Assembly (NCBI GenBank): GCA_030770545.1 | Contig: CM061098.1 | Coordinates: forward strand, 13,043,501 to 13,107,500 | DNA: 64,000 nt | DNA from: Macropodus opercularis | Taxonomy: Eukaryota; Chordata; Actinopteri; Anabantiformes; Osphronemidae | Reading direction: 5' to 3' | Part shown: piece after piece, positions 37,236 to 48,730 of the stretch | Layout of the letters: every line of letters begins with the position of its first letter | Numbering within the stretch: position 1 is the stretch's first letter | Program-made: the position numbers and the translations under genes | Notes under the pieces: model-generated | What the model saw: the letters and a program-made list of their open reading frames with translations, nothing else | Databases searched by the model: none | Told to the model about the DNA's origin: nothing

Positions 37236-40200
37236 AAGTGAGGCATGAAATACAGAGGTAATGCTGTGTGTCTTTTAAAAAAAACATTACCCGTGTAAGA
37301 ATAATTTATTTTTTCTCATTATCTTTCATAAAAAATGCAAGTGCATACACTAAAAAGACGAATTACATAACAATGACCTTTGTGATTGTAAAAATTGTGA
37401 CATTTGTCTGGAGGTTTATAAAAGGCTCCTGAACTCACATAACCACTCGCATAAATTAGCAAGAAGAAACACAGAGATGGATGCAGACAACCACTTCAAG
37501 CTGGGTGTTGGTACTGGTCAATGTCCTGCAGGCTGCAGCAGACAACGCGTTTTGCCGTTCAGAGCTCCGTTCTGTGGCATCAGTGAGCATCAGCAGGACA
37601 TGTGTGTGATGGGTAATCAGCTCCTTCACCCCAGGGAAACTCTATAGCACAGCAGCACATGATAAAATGACAGGGACCTAATGATGCAGCACAGCACAAG
37701 TCAGCATCACACACTCCCTGAGGCGAACCACAAGATGTGAACTTTTCAGTTTACTTTTAGGGGACATACTGATTTCCCCCACTCTGATTTTTTTTAGAGT
37801 GTCATAATTTTGAGTGTACCATTAACACCAGTGCAGAGGCAGTAGGAGTTGCCTTGGGTACATATCTTAATGTTGTAAATCTTGCAGCATGAGAGTAATG
37901 TTCAGCAAAGCCTTTTAAACTGTCCCACATGCTTAAACACAGATATCATAGATTCACTTACACAAAATGTACAATCAGTTTAAGTTTAGATATTCATTTA
38001 GCTAAAATTGTGAATTTTGTGTATTCTGCATGTGCACATATGTGTGTGTGTGTTTGTTTTTTTTTCAGAAAGGAGAATGGATGAGACACGAGAGATGCTG
38101 AAAGGCAGCACCTGACCTCCTTCACCTCCCTGAGAGTAATTTCATATTGATGTCTGAGGTGATTTTACTATTCCTCCATACCAGTTGTGATATAAACGTT
38201 GGATGCACTACAAACAGTGTTAGTGAGGACTCGCTTCACATTTGTAGTTTACATGTTACAACATCGCCATCTGCTGTTTGCTTTATGAATCGCCCCTAAG
38301 TGTGTAACAGTGTAAGGCTAACCCTAACCCCCCCGTCACGTGTAGTCTCAAATTAGCACAGTATACATAACAGTTGTGTAATAGTGGTTACAGTTACAGA
38401 TTCTCACCTGTCCTGGTATTGGCATAGTATCCTCAGTAGAGGCTGAATGACTTTCCTGGCTCTGGAGGGGAATAGATGGAATAGATTATAGTTTAAAAAC
38501 AGAATGGCTTGCATTACCCAGGGTTTGCTACACCTAAAAGTTCTTCAATTACCTGTCATCTATTGGTTTGGGGGTCCTTGTTTGAGGGAGCTTGCTGGTG
38601 AATGAGCTAAGACCCTTGATAGCACTGCCCTCTTTTGGCCGTTATGGGAAATGTGGTAAAAAAAACGTCTCAGAACTAATACATCTGTCCCAAACATGAC
38701 ATGGACAGCACATACTCAGTCTATCCACGTTTCCCATTGATATTATGTCAAGTATAATTGTCTGACATATTAGAAGAAATCTAAAAAATGCTAAAAAAAA
38801 AACAATGAGTTGTCCTGGAGAAATTAAATGTAATGTGACCTGATATTTTAATGGTTTCTATGCAGAAGTTGTTTGGAAGGTTCAGAGTTTTCTCAATGTA
38901 ACCACAAGAAATAGATCAAGTCTATTGCAGTTGTTTGTGCTGCACCCACAGTTATGTTTGCTTTCTGTTATGATACAAACTGATCTTTTCGATAAATGTA
39001 TTTCTACAAGCAGGACTAGTCAAAAAATACACCATAATACAGCATAGTATCAGTTGAAAAAGAACCATCCATCATTGCTGTTTCACAGCTTGTTAAATTA
39101 ATGAATATTATAAGATGTCACACACTTTTAAAGGTAAATATTTTTACCTGCTGCATGTCACATGTTGAATAACAAGGAAATAAATAAATAATATTATCAT
39201 AACAGATAGAAGACCATCAGTGTCAATTCTTATCTTTTAATACTGACCCTTGTCGTGATATGAGATAGATTCCATCCCATCACTTTTGGAAGGTTTAATT
39301 CATGCTTTCAGAAACAAAAAGGTTTACTTGATAACAAAAATAATTTGATACTCCAAATGAAAGTTAGTAAGACTTTTGTACACTCAATCACACTGACGTC
39401 TTGTCTTTTGCACCTTTTGTGGTAAAAAAGCTAAGGAAGAAAAGTTTAATACCTTATTTAGTACCATTTACATATGCTACTACAGCTGGGAATTTATTGG
39501 TGGTTGTGTTGAATCTGGGTTTCCTTGTGTGTCTTAACTCACATCACATTGTGATGTCATGCATGCGTTTTATTGTAATTCATAGAGTTGAAGGCTGCTT
39601 CAAATCTTGTATCCCAGCCACGGCCGCATGGTATCTCACACCCAGGTGAGAGAGGAGGGCACAGGGGAAGAAGGAATGATCAATCATGCTCAGATACCCT
39701 AAGACCCCCAGGCCTGTCTGGGTGAATACATAAGTCCACCTGGGGGGTCCTGGTGGGAGATCACCCCCTCTGTCTGTTTTCTTTCCTCTGTCTTGATTGG
39801 GAGATGTGATACTGGGACACTGTGAATGAGAAATTCTATACAGTTTAATAATTATGAAGCAATCTGTGAACCACTTGTGAATACACAATCAGCTGTATGG
39901 CCATGTTCAGTACGAATGTTTAAGAGAATTCGCACATTTGTAACTGAAATAGTAATATAAATATTAATTACATGAACATACAAGAACATGTTTTAGTTAA
40001 AAAGAGCAGTTTTTGGGAGAGCAGTGTTATTGACAGACAGAAGGCTGTGTTGTCATTTCACAAAGAGAGTGAGCTTACAAGTATCATATGGGACTGATGT
40101 GGAACCAGTCGTGTTTCCAGTGGAGAGCAGAGATAAGGGGTGGATCAGTGAGGCTTCCAGTGGGGTGAAACCTTCATTAACACTCAGCAGGAAGGCATGG

Positions 40201-41362
40201 GAAATACAGGACGTCCCCAGAAGCAAGCAGACAAATGGGAACGGACGGGAGGGAATGTTGTAGTCTGAGAAAGAGGGCACTTCCTTGACTCGGCATTTCT
40301 TCCTAATGAGAGATTCCCCACACCAGGTTCATGTCAATTTCTGAAAATGAACAATTTGTGTTATTAGGTCTGTGGAAGAGGCGTCTGCCAGTGTGTCATT
40401 GTGGCAATTAAGCTACTGCCAATGAGATGATTTGTCAGCTTTAAATCAGATTCGGTTTGATCATCTGCTATGTAATTTAGTTTCTCATTCATGCTTATAA
40501 CTGCTCGGTAGAGACAGCAAAGCTGTCCCCTTCCTGTTAGACCTATCTCCCTCTCCCCCAGGCATGGACCCCCTGATGACGGTAATATCCATGCCATCAC
40601 TCATTTAGCTGAGACAGTGGCAGATTTATGACACATCCAGCTGAGAGGAAGAGGTTTGAAGATACAGGGGGTAGGCAAGAGGAATGAATAGCTCTTTTAA
40701 TCACACGTAGGCCAGTGGGTGGATGAAGCTCTTCTCAGACCTAATTAGTTGCAAATTATAAAATTAGAAATGAACTGAATTTATAACTCTCTTTCTTTGG
40801 ATCCACAAGTATAGCAGGACACCAGCATGACCTACTTTTCTCTAAGACATTAAGTCAAATTTTCTGTTACATGGCGTTTGCTCTTTCAGCTTTGATGTGT
40901 TGCGGCACATTTGCATTGTCTACGGGTTGTGACAAAAGCCTAGAGTAGTGTCTCGGATTATCCTGTCAAATACCTTTTAACCTGTAGTGGTGGAAATGCT
41001 GCCTCTCTGCCCATTGACAGTAATCAATACACATTGACATCAAAGTAATATGGATCAACGCATAGTCTATGTGTGAATGGCGACATGTTACCCATGTAAT
41101 CCTCTGTTCAGTGTATTCAGTCCATTCATATTCTAATAGACACAATCTGCTGCTCCGTCAAATCCAGCGTCCCCAGAATGTATTAAGTAATGTAATGCAA
41201 CATGCGATTAGGAATTACAACAAGACTTTCAGGAATATTCATTTAAAACCTTCATTTTATTCATAAATAGACACATGGATATTTACATAAAAGATCGAAA
41301 GTGCAAACCTTAAAAAGCATCTTCATACAGGTCAATATGAATCGGATAAAAAATCTTTCAGT
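37236..41362. other. Gene-free interval before the wnt8a pair
   Basis: About 4.1 kb of AT-rich DNA. A possible 3' UTR exon of the small upstream gene lies at 38069 onward. A short GC-richer block at 39600-39790 has no coding frame that I recognise. The rest holds only short A or T runs. Confidence 0.5.
41256..41261 (-). terminator. Probable polyadenylation signal of wnt8a copy 2
   Basis: AATAAA on the minus strand, 102 bp after the stop of wnt8a copy 2. It implies a short 3' UTR. Confidence 0.65.
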
Positions 41363-43162
41363 TTATTTGGGTGCACGGTATCTCCGTCGGAAGCCGTGTC
41401 CATCAGCAGCTTCCCTCCTGGCGCACACGTGTTTGACTATAACCTGGGAGCAGTTCTCGCAGTTTACTTTGCAGCACCAGTGGAATTTGCAGTTGCAGCT
41501 GCTCACCACCTCCGTGCGCCTCTCTTCCACCCTCAGGCCGCATTCGTGACACAGCCTGCGGCAGCTCCTTTTCTCCCACTGCGTCAGGCCGTCTCCGTGC
41601 TGCACGCACTCCCGGCCCTCGGTGCCGAGCAGCCCCAGGCTGGCGTTCCTCTTGCAGTAGTCCGGAGAGTCCTCCAAGTAGATGAGCTCTGTCTGGGCGA
41701 TGCTGCCGAACGCGTCCGCGATAACACCGCGGTTGTCCGCGCTGTTGCCGGCTCGTATGCGCTCTTTATCGGTGTCCAGTTTCTGGGCCTGGCTGTGCTT
41801 TATCTTCAGGTAGTTACCGATTTCTCTGAAATCAGATAACTGCGTCCAGCAGGTCTGGACACTGCAGCTTTCAGACATGCCGTGACATCTGCAGATGCGT
41901 TTCATTGTTGCCTTCACAGCCTGTGGGAAACCAGGGAAAGGTAATTAGGCTTCTGCCCAAGAGTAAATCTACTGTGCAGCGCCACATAATTGTTTCTAGA
42001 AAGCAACGTACCTGCCGCCCTGCCTCATTGTTGTGCAGGTTGACAGCAGCTCTGGAGTCTTGACCCGTCTCCTGAGCATCAACATACTGTTTGGAAATCA
42101 TTTCCCCGAAATCTGTGTTATCACTGCAGCCACCCCAAAGCCAGCCACGACCACCTGCGTGCACAGGAACGAGAAAAAAGTAAGACATACATATATACAC
42201 ACACACAATTTCACAAATAAAAAAAAAAAAAACATTCCACCAAGGCAATGAAGTGTGGTTTGATAGAAGTCTTGTTCGTTGTTCAGTTTTGTTCATTCCG
42301 AAAGGCTATGGCAGACATGTGTGTAAGTAATAAGCAAATCAATACTTCTGTAAAAAAAAACAATAACAACAAAAAACCTATCACACTGTGGTCACTGTGG
42401 TTTGTTACGTTGTGTTACAGGTCTAATTGACCTCATATATAATTGAAGTATGAGCCTCACCAGTTTTTCCGTTCTTTGAGACGTCACAGCCGCAGTTGCC
42501 CAGGTCCCCCAGACTGCAGTTCCTGGTTAGAGTGTACATGACCCCTGCTGCACTGATGGCGTGGACAAAAGACGTCTCTCTGGTGGCTATAAAAACGACG
42601 AAATGCGTAAGATATGTATGGAAATCACAAATCAAACATTGAAGTGCATAACGCCAAACTGAAATGACCAATGGAAACTACACCCGGACTGGGAAACGCG
42701 CATCGCTGTCAACTCTGCGGTGTTGTGATAAAATGTTGCGTACCGCGTCTGAGCGCTTTGAGCTGCGTGGCGCTGTCTGGACAGTTCCACCGGTCCCACG
42801 CGAACTGGTGTTTGCACTCCTCCATCCCACTCTGTGTGCCCACCTGCACGCTTTTTGCAAAGCTTAGATAGGCCTGCAGAGGAGGTAGTTTCATCATTTT
42901 CAACACTCGAGTTTCATTTAGCTACGATATTATTCACCTCTCAGATTCAAGTGAAGTCTCCTATTTACCTTGGTTCCCGTCATAAGAAGGTTACTCGCCA
43001 CCCTGCAGGAAATAGTTCATCAAGACGTGCGTCAGTCTATCTTACAGTATGTCTCCACACATGTAAAAGAAAAGAACACTGTAGCGTCTCTTACCAAGCA
43101 TGTGTCGGGCATATATTGAATAAAAGAGCCAGGAACCAAAATAACGAATGCACCATTTTCAT
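41363..43162 (-). CDS. wnt8a: Wnt8a, tandem copy 2 (6 exons, 352 aa)
   Basis: Secreted, lipid-modified Wnt ligand that signals through Frizzled and beta-catenin. In fish, wnt8a patterns ventrolateral mesoderm and posterior neural plate. Minus-strand exons: 43095-43162, 42969-43002, 42744-42873, 42461-42586, 42012-42154, 41363-41920; phases fit and give 353 codons. A signal peptide (MKMVHSLFWFLALLF) comes first, then NLLMTGTKAYLSF, GMEECKHQFAWDRWNCP, ETSFVHAISAAGVMYTLTRN, the GRGWLWGGCSDN block, and a Cys-rich C-terminus ending in CNCKFHWCC and VCARREA. The Wnt acylation motif reads CRCHGMSESC: the acceptor serine S183 is present, but the following Gly is Glu. Exon sizes equal those of copy 1 for exons 2, 4 and 5. 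The ATG lies 445 bp after the stop of copy 1. It has its own TATA-like element, so it may be transcribed alone or, as in zebrafish, also on a two-cistron transcript. Confidence 0.93.
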
Positions 43163-43303
43163 CTCACACCGTTAGCTCTGAAAGAAGAAATCTGTTTCGA
43201 ACCGGTGCTGCAACTTTCTCCTATGAGTACAGAGCAAATGGAACTCTTGTTCTTTGTCCCTCAGGTCCGAGGAAGCTGATTGGATGACGGCTTTAGGAAA
43301 CGC

Positions 43304-43324
43304 CTTTATATGCGCACTTCAAAG
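43304..43324 (-). promoter_or_regulatory. Candidate core promoter of wnt8a copy 2
   Basis: On the minus strand a CTTTGAAGTGCGC element (43312-43324) runs straight into CATATAAAG (43304-43312), a TATA-like box 142 bp before the ATG. CTTTGAA fits the TCF/LEF consensus. An inverted CCAAT box lies just downstream, near 43277-43283. Confidence 0.55.
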
Positions 43325-43425
43325 GTGGCATTAGGCGAGGGGTTCCCCTCTTCCCCGGGCCTTTGTGACAGTAGGCCGCTAATATACAACAAACGGAACC
43401 AGGAGTCACACGACGTTGATAAATA

Positions 43426-43431
43426 TTTATT
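43426..43431 (-). terminator. Probable polyadenylation signal of wnt8a copy 1
   Basis: AATAAA on the minus strand, 176 bp after the stop of copy 1 and upstream of the copy 2 promoter. Its use would end a single-gene transcript; skipping it would give the two-cistron form. Confidence 0.6.
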
Positions 43432-43606
43432 AAGTAAAAGTATAATATAAAATACATTGGGAGTTATGTACAGAGTCCAAACGATGGCATAAAGTGCATT
43501 AAAAAGCTCAGGGTGATGTGGTAGTTGAAGATGAGAATAGCACTGTTACCGTCTACAGTCTAAAACCAATCAGTGTCTGTGATGCTGTAATGGAAAGTCA
43601 CTGCGT

Positions 43607-45355
43607 TTAGTGCCGGCGCGCACGGTGTCGTCGCTTTGTTTTGTTCTGTGGTTTCCTTCCAGCCTCTTGACGCGCACAGTAATACTTCGTTACAACGTGT
43701 TTGCATTTGTCGCACTTCACTGTGCAGCACCATTGGAATTTGCAGTTGCAGCTGCTCACGACCTCGACGCGCTTCTCCACCACTCGGAGGCCGCAGTCGT
43801 AGCACAGCCTGCGGCAGCTCTTTCTCTCCCACTGCGACGTGTTCTTGTCTCCCTTCAGACACTCCCGGCCTTCTGTGCCCTGGAGTCCCAGGCTCTGGTT
43901 CTTGAAGCAGTAATCCGGAGAATCTTCCAGGTAAATGAGCTCCGTCGGTGGGATGCTCTTAAACGCTTGCACAATGGCTCCTCTATTGTCCGCGCTGTTT
44001 CCAGCCCTCAGAGGCTTCTTGTCCATTTCCAGCTTCTTTGCTTGTTGGTGCTTCATCTTAAGGTAGTTGCCCACGTCTCTGAAGTCGGCCAACTGCATCC
44101 AGCACGTTTGGATGTTACAGCTCCCAGACACTCCGTGACACTTACATGCCTTCCTCATAGTGGCTTTGATTGCCTACGAGAGCGAGAGGGCGTTAGTTAG
44201 AAAAGAAACAAGTTCTGACCCCGTATTTATGAATGAATAAATATGAATAAAGAATCGAAATGACAGACAAATCGATAGGCTTCATATTAATAGATAAAGT
44301 GATCGTACCAGTCTGCCAGCCTCGTTGTTATGCAGATTGACTGCTGCGCGTGAGTCGTGTCCATCTTCCAAAGCGTCCACAAACTGTTTGGAGATCTTCT
44401 CTCCAAACGCCACATTGTCGCTGCAGCCTCCCCATATCCATCCTTTACCACCTGGACAAATAACAACGCGCAGGTTATTTCACAGCAACAGCAAGAGTCT
44501 GTTTTCAGATCTTCAGATTAGCTGTGGATGGAATTTCGTAGACAATATACCTGTTTGTCCTATTCTAGAGTCATCGCAGCCACAGTTGTCAAAATCTCCC
44601 ATACTACAGTTTTTGGTGAGCGTGTACATCACTCCAGCAGCACTGATGGCGTGGACGAAAGACGTCTCCCGCGTGGCTGTGTTAGTGACGAAAAGAAGGA
44701 AAGCACGATTTTAGACTTGACGCCAGATTTGGCACGGCAGTGACTGTGCGTAAAGGCGCGTAACCGCGCGCTAAGTCATACTGGAGAGTAGTTTGGATGG
44801 AGTGTGATGATGATGATCTGCGCTTAATGATTGACTTATTAAAATTGTCAGCTGGACGTGAACAAGGCGGCTAAATGCAACACATGTATATATCTACGCG
44901 TGAATACAAGTGTCTCACCACTTCGAAGGCCGTTGTGTGTAGATAACTGGAGTGTGCTTTCTGGACAGTTCCACTTCTCCAACATGAACTGGTGTTTGCA
45001 TTCTTGAACTCCGTTCCTCGCGCCAACTTGTACACTACTGGCATAGGTCAGGAAAGCCTTAGGAGAGAAAGAGTATAGTGAGTCGTTTGTAATCACATGA
45101 ACTGTAATAACGAGGATCGCAGATAGTCGCAGCGACGTTTTTACCTTCGGTCCAGTCATGAGAAAATTGTTCACTGTCCTGTAGAGAGAAAGCAACACAG
45201 CCAGGTTAATCTCACGTTACAGCACCAAAGCAAATATATTACTGTGGCACTTTTAAAATGTTTTCTCCAAAATAAGAGTCATACCAAGCGAATGCTGGCG
45301 AAAATTGACAGCACATGGACAGAACCATGACTGTGTGAATATGAAGTGGTCCCAT
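43607..45355 (-). CDS. wnt8a: Wnt8a, tandem copy 1 (6 exons, 359 aa)
   Basis: Secreted Wnt ligand of the canonical pathway, first of a tandem pair. Minus-strand exons: 45285-45355, 45145-45178, 44919-45057, 44551-44676, 44309-44451, 43607-44173; phases fit and total 360 codons. The N-terminus (MGPLHIHTVMVLSMCCQF) is a plausible signal peptide; a second in-frame ATG lies nine codons later. Then come NNFLMTGPKAFLTY, GVQECKHQFMLEKWNCP, ETSFVHAISAAGVMYTLTKN and GKGWIWGGCSDN. The acylation motif is canonical, CKCHGVSGSC with S187. TELIYLEDSPDYC and TEGRECL follow, and the Cys-rich end has CNCKFQWCC, YYCAR and a basic tail. Wnt8a rather than Wnt8b is chosen because of the tandem arrangement known for the teleost wnt8a locus. 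The WNT8A match is good throughout, but the WNT8B alternative was not tested by alignment. Confidence 0.94.
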
Positions 45356-45448
45356 TGCAGCTGTGTCCCCGAGCAGAGGCCTGTTTATTCTTATCCCAAA
45401 AGTGAGGAAAGGAAAAACTGGAGATGGGAGCTGACTGCACGCTGGCGA

Positions 45449-45474
45449 TATTTATATGGTCCTGCTCCTTTGAT
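45449..45474 (-). promoter_or_regulatory. Candidate core promoter of wnt8a copy 1 with TCF/LEF site
   Basis: Minus-strand ATATAAATA (45449-45457) lies 94 bp before the ATG. An ATCAAAG site (45468-45474), a match to the TCF/LEF consensus, lies 10 bp upstream of it. Spacing fits a TATA-driven start near 45425. Confidence 0.5.
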
Positions 45475-45575
45475 TGACAGATTTGTTCTGCAGGTAACGC
45501 TTCACTGTGAAAATACGTCAACGCACCGCACTGATTGCCACGTCCCACAGACCAATAGGAGCCGTCGGTGCATAA

Positions 45576-45588
45576 GCGCACTTCAAAG
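45576..45588 (-). promoter_or_regulatory. Promoter element shared with wnt8a copy 2
   Basis: The 13-mer CTTTGAAGTGCGC (minus strand) is identical to the one abutting the TATA-like box of copy 2. Here it is followed by TTATGCACC, and a CCAAT box lies near 45552-45556. Confidence 0.55.
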
Positions 45589-48395
45589 ATGTGCTGCAGA
45601 CAGTGGAACAGCCCCTCATTCATTCACCTGTCGTTCCCACACCTTAATCCTTACACGGATTTCCCCCAGTCCTAAAACATATCAAGATAATATAATCACC
45701 GTATCATCCCACACCAACCGGCTCCAAATGAAACCATGTAATTATGCTGTGTTTTAAAATAAGAGACAATGAGAAGACAATAGAAATTCGACGTGCCAAT
45801 TACTGTAGCCAGTCCCAAGTATTTCCTGTTGTGTAGGCCTCTATTATACTAGTCGTTTATTGTTTGGGCATTTGAACAAGACACTATAATTCAGGGAGCG
45901 TAGCATTTATGAAAATGCAGCATTACACTAGAAACACACAGCGCTGAATATCACCATGAGGCCCTAAGTGTAACGGGAAACGTTTGGGAAATGGCACCAA
46001 TGTCCCAGGGGGAACTCAGTGACTACAAAGCCATAAAGTCTTTCAGGCGCTGACGGTATATAGTCATGTAAATACCGCCTCACACATGGGCGACACCGGC
46101 ATCGTCCTGGTAATAGGATAATAGATGTTTCCCTGGGAATCAACTTGGTGTGAAAAAAAAACCTCTGGAATTTACAAGAGTGCAAACACATAAGAGTTTT
46201 ACTCATAAACCATTAATCTGTTAAAATGCTGCAACTGTTTATTTGTGCATTGTATTAGGCTGCACCTCCATTTTTTGATTTATATTGATCCTCGTTATTT
46301 TTGCACTGGGTGTATCCAGCACTCTGCGCTCAAATCTGGCTGATTATCCTTGATTTACAGCTAATCAGTGCTATCATCAACAGCTACCACGCCAGTTTCT
46401 GCCGTCCCATACTCACAGCGTAAGTTGATAAGTAAATGATTAACATTGCAGGTTTTCATTTAAATCTCTTCCACTAGTCAGATCCCATTTAAGCCACTCA
46501 AAACGCCTTAAAGCCACTAGTCACTCAGCGCTGTGCACAATAGGCGGACGGATGGGTGATGCCTGCCACAATAGGAGCGGCGTGTAGGTGAGGATAATCC
46601 TTCACTAATTAGAGATCACCCACATTCATTCTGCAGTACCACCGAAACCGGAGCCGCTCGACACCTTAATACAGGGCGATAAAAATCAATCTGCAAGCTT
46701 CATAATTTGTCCTGGGCTAAACGCTTCTTTAATGGGTTAATAGCCCGCAAACAATAGCGCGCTAATCTAACTGGGCGTGATTATTGGCTCTAGATGCCGC
46801 GTAAACGTGAAAATGTCCGGGATTAAATCACGTGGGTCCTTTAAGTGGAATTTTGGTGACTTTGGAAAGTTGTAAGGCAAACGAGAAGTTATGCTCCGCC
46901 CAGCACAGCGCGTTAAAATTATTTGTGTTATTATCATAATTGACAGCGAAGCCCCAACAAGGTCACATATGTAAACCATAGGCTGCTTTACTGTACTTCA
47001 TTCTGCATATTATCTGTGATGCAGCTTTAGACTAATGTTTATTCCAGCTCAGACATTAAAACACCCAGAGGAGGTGTTAGATGTTTTTTTTTTTTTTTTT
47101 TAAGTTACACAATCCTTAAAACAGCTACAAGTTAAAAAAAAAAAAGTAAAAATGTGCGTAAATCAAATATTTCTACGAGACATTTTGGACACATTACGCA
47201 CAAAGGCTGCGCTGATGGGTGATTTATGGCAGTGCGAGGTGAGAAAACCCGAGCAATAAAGGGTCAGGAGGTGACAAGCTTGACAGGTCGAGGAAGAGCG
47301 TCAGGACTGGCGACGCCAGTCACGGACACCAGTCAGGCGGATATTCTGAGCCGTAAATGACAATAGGCTGGTGCTGGGCCTGGCACAGTGATATACAATC
47401 ATATCAATTGTAATTGTCTGTTTTTTACATCATTTTGGTAGCCGTGTAAAACGTGTTTTAAAACACAATAGTGCATATGATGTATTTGGCGACTCATGAG
47501 ACCGAGCTCTAATAACAGTTTTGATACTATCTTCATTCATTTTATAGTTAATTGAATAATGTGTAACCCGTTTTCCCAAAACCCACACTTCAAAATACTA
47601 GTTTGACCACAATTCAAGTCTTCAGTGTGCAGCGTACTGGAAGGAAGACATTTATCATGTAGAAAACGCTAGAACGACTGGGTATGTTTTGTCCTTCAGC
47701 TGCTGCTGCTCACAACTATTGTGTGACTAAGCACGTGGTCCTTTCTTTGTCTAAAACCCAAGGAGCACATTTGCTGTAGCATCGCTGACATGACTATTCT
47801 AGATTTGAGGATGCACAAGCGGCAAACTGATTCATTGATAAATGCAATAAGCATAATGCATGTCTGTAATATATCAATCATGCTTTGGTTAATCCATGTG
47901 TGTGTTAAAGTGAATTTGATCTGAAGGAGGCAGCAAACACACAGGATTGACTGGTTTCATGTCTTCACATTTATTTCATAAAGAAAAGTAAAAAGTTCAT
48001 TAAGAAAACATCCCACATGATTAAACTGTGACTGCGCCCATGTCTGACAACCCCCACCTCCCTGTAGCCTGGATGCCTGCCTCTCTCTTTCTCTCTCTCT
48101 CTCTGTGCTACACCACTACACCACTCCCCAGTTTGGCAATAATGGAGACATGTTAACAACAGGCTAACAGTGCAAGACAGGCACCCAGGCTCAGGATTCA
48201 TTATGATTTTTTTGCCCAAGTGGTAAGATAGCCCCCATGTGAGGATGCCATATGATCTTACAGCACCCCAGGGAGCTGAAGAGCACCCTTTACTGAAGAC
48301 AACGTAAGAGATTCAAATACTGTGATAACCAAAGGAAAGTGCTTTTGCTGTAGCATCTCAGCTTCATTTTTTATTTTTTTTCATGTGCTCTGAAG
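45589..48395. other. Upstream region of wnt8a and 3' flank of thymosin
   Basis: No exon chain was found. The stretch holds candidate transcription factor sites (T-box-like CCCACACCTTAATCC at 45636-45650; GGATAATCC at 46592-46600; GGATTA at 46820-46825 next to CACGTG at 46829-46834), a poly-T run at 47085-47101 and a TC tract near 48080-48105. The last 430 bases are probable 3' UTR of the thymosin gene on the minus strand. Confidence 0.45.
47970..47975 (-). terminator. Probable polyadenylation signal of the thymosin gene
   Basis: AATAAA on the minus strand, about 420 bp after the thymosin stop. A 3' UTR of this length is usual for beta-thymosins. Confidence 0.55.
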
Positions 48396-48730
48396 TCAAG
48401 GTGTGGCGTCGCCTTTCCTCTCTTGCTCAATGGCTGTAAAAGAAGAGAAGAAGAAACCGTCAGTCAGCAGGTTCACGTGCGGTGAACGTGTAAGAGGATG
48501 CTGGGTTTTGCAGTCTGCTCATCGTGGGCCCGATGCTGCAGCCATTTGTTTTGGGAGCTGTGGCCTTTTGACGGCGCTCGCAGGGGGAACAATGTTCAGC
48601 AACACGCACGTGCCCGCGAGAGACACTCACTCTCTTTGGTGGGCAGAGGATTTTTTTCTTTCGTCTCCGTCTTCTTCAGCTTCGTCTTGTCGAAACGGGC
48701 GATCTCGGCCATGTCGGGCTTGTCAGACAT
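48396..48730 (-). CDS. Beta-thymosin (2 coding exons, 45 aa)
   Basis: Small cytoplasmic protein that binds monomeric actin and holds it back from polymerising. Coding exon 1 is 48631-48730, inside an exon that begins at 48735 after the acceptor cctccgcag. Coding exon 2 is 48396-48433. The phase-1 join gives 45 residues; vertebrate members have 41-45. The product starts MSDKPDMAEIARFDKTKLKK, carries the actin-binding LKKTET motif at residues 18-23, continues KEKNPLPTKETIEQERK and ends GDATP. The intron falls after the 33rd codon (TKE), the usual place. A likely 5' UTR exon lies at about 49805-49890. Which thymosin paralogue it is (tmsb1, tmsb2 or tmsb4x type) cannot be fixed from sequence alone; Met7-Ala8 and the GDATP end are unlike Tb4. 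Confidence 0.93.

Noticed and set aside
38317..38333. CTAACCCTAACCC, telomere-like
   Set aside because: Only two units; too short to call an interstitial telomere array.
43610..44200. Long plus-strand open frame (196 codons) over wnt8a copy 1
   Set aside because: It is the antisense shadow of the last wnt8a exon; the same applies to 41396-41839 over copy 2.
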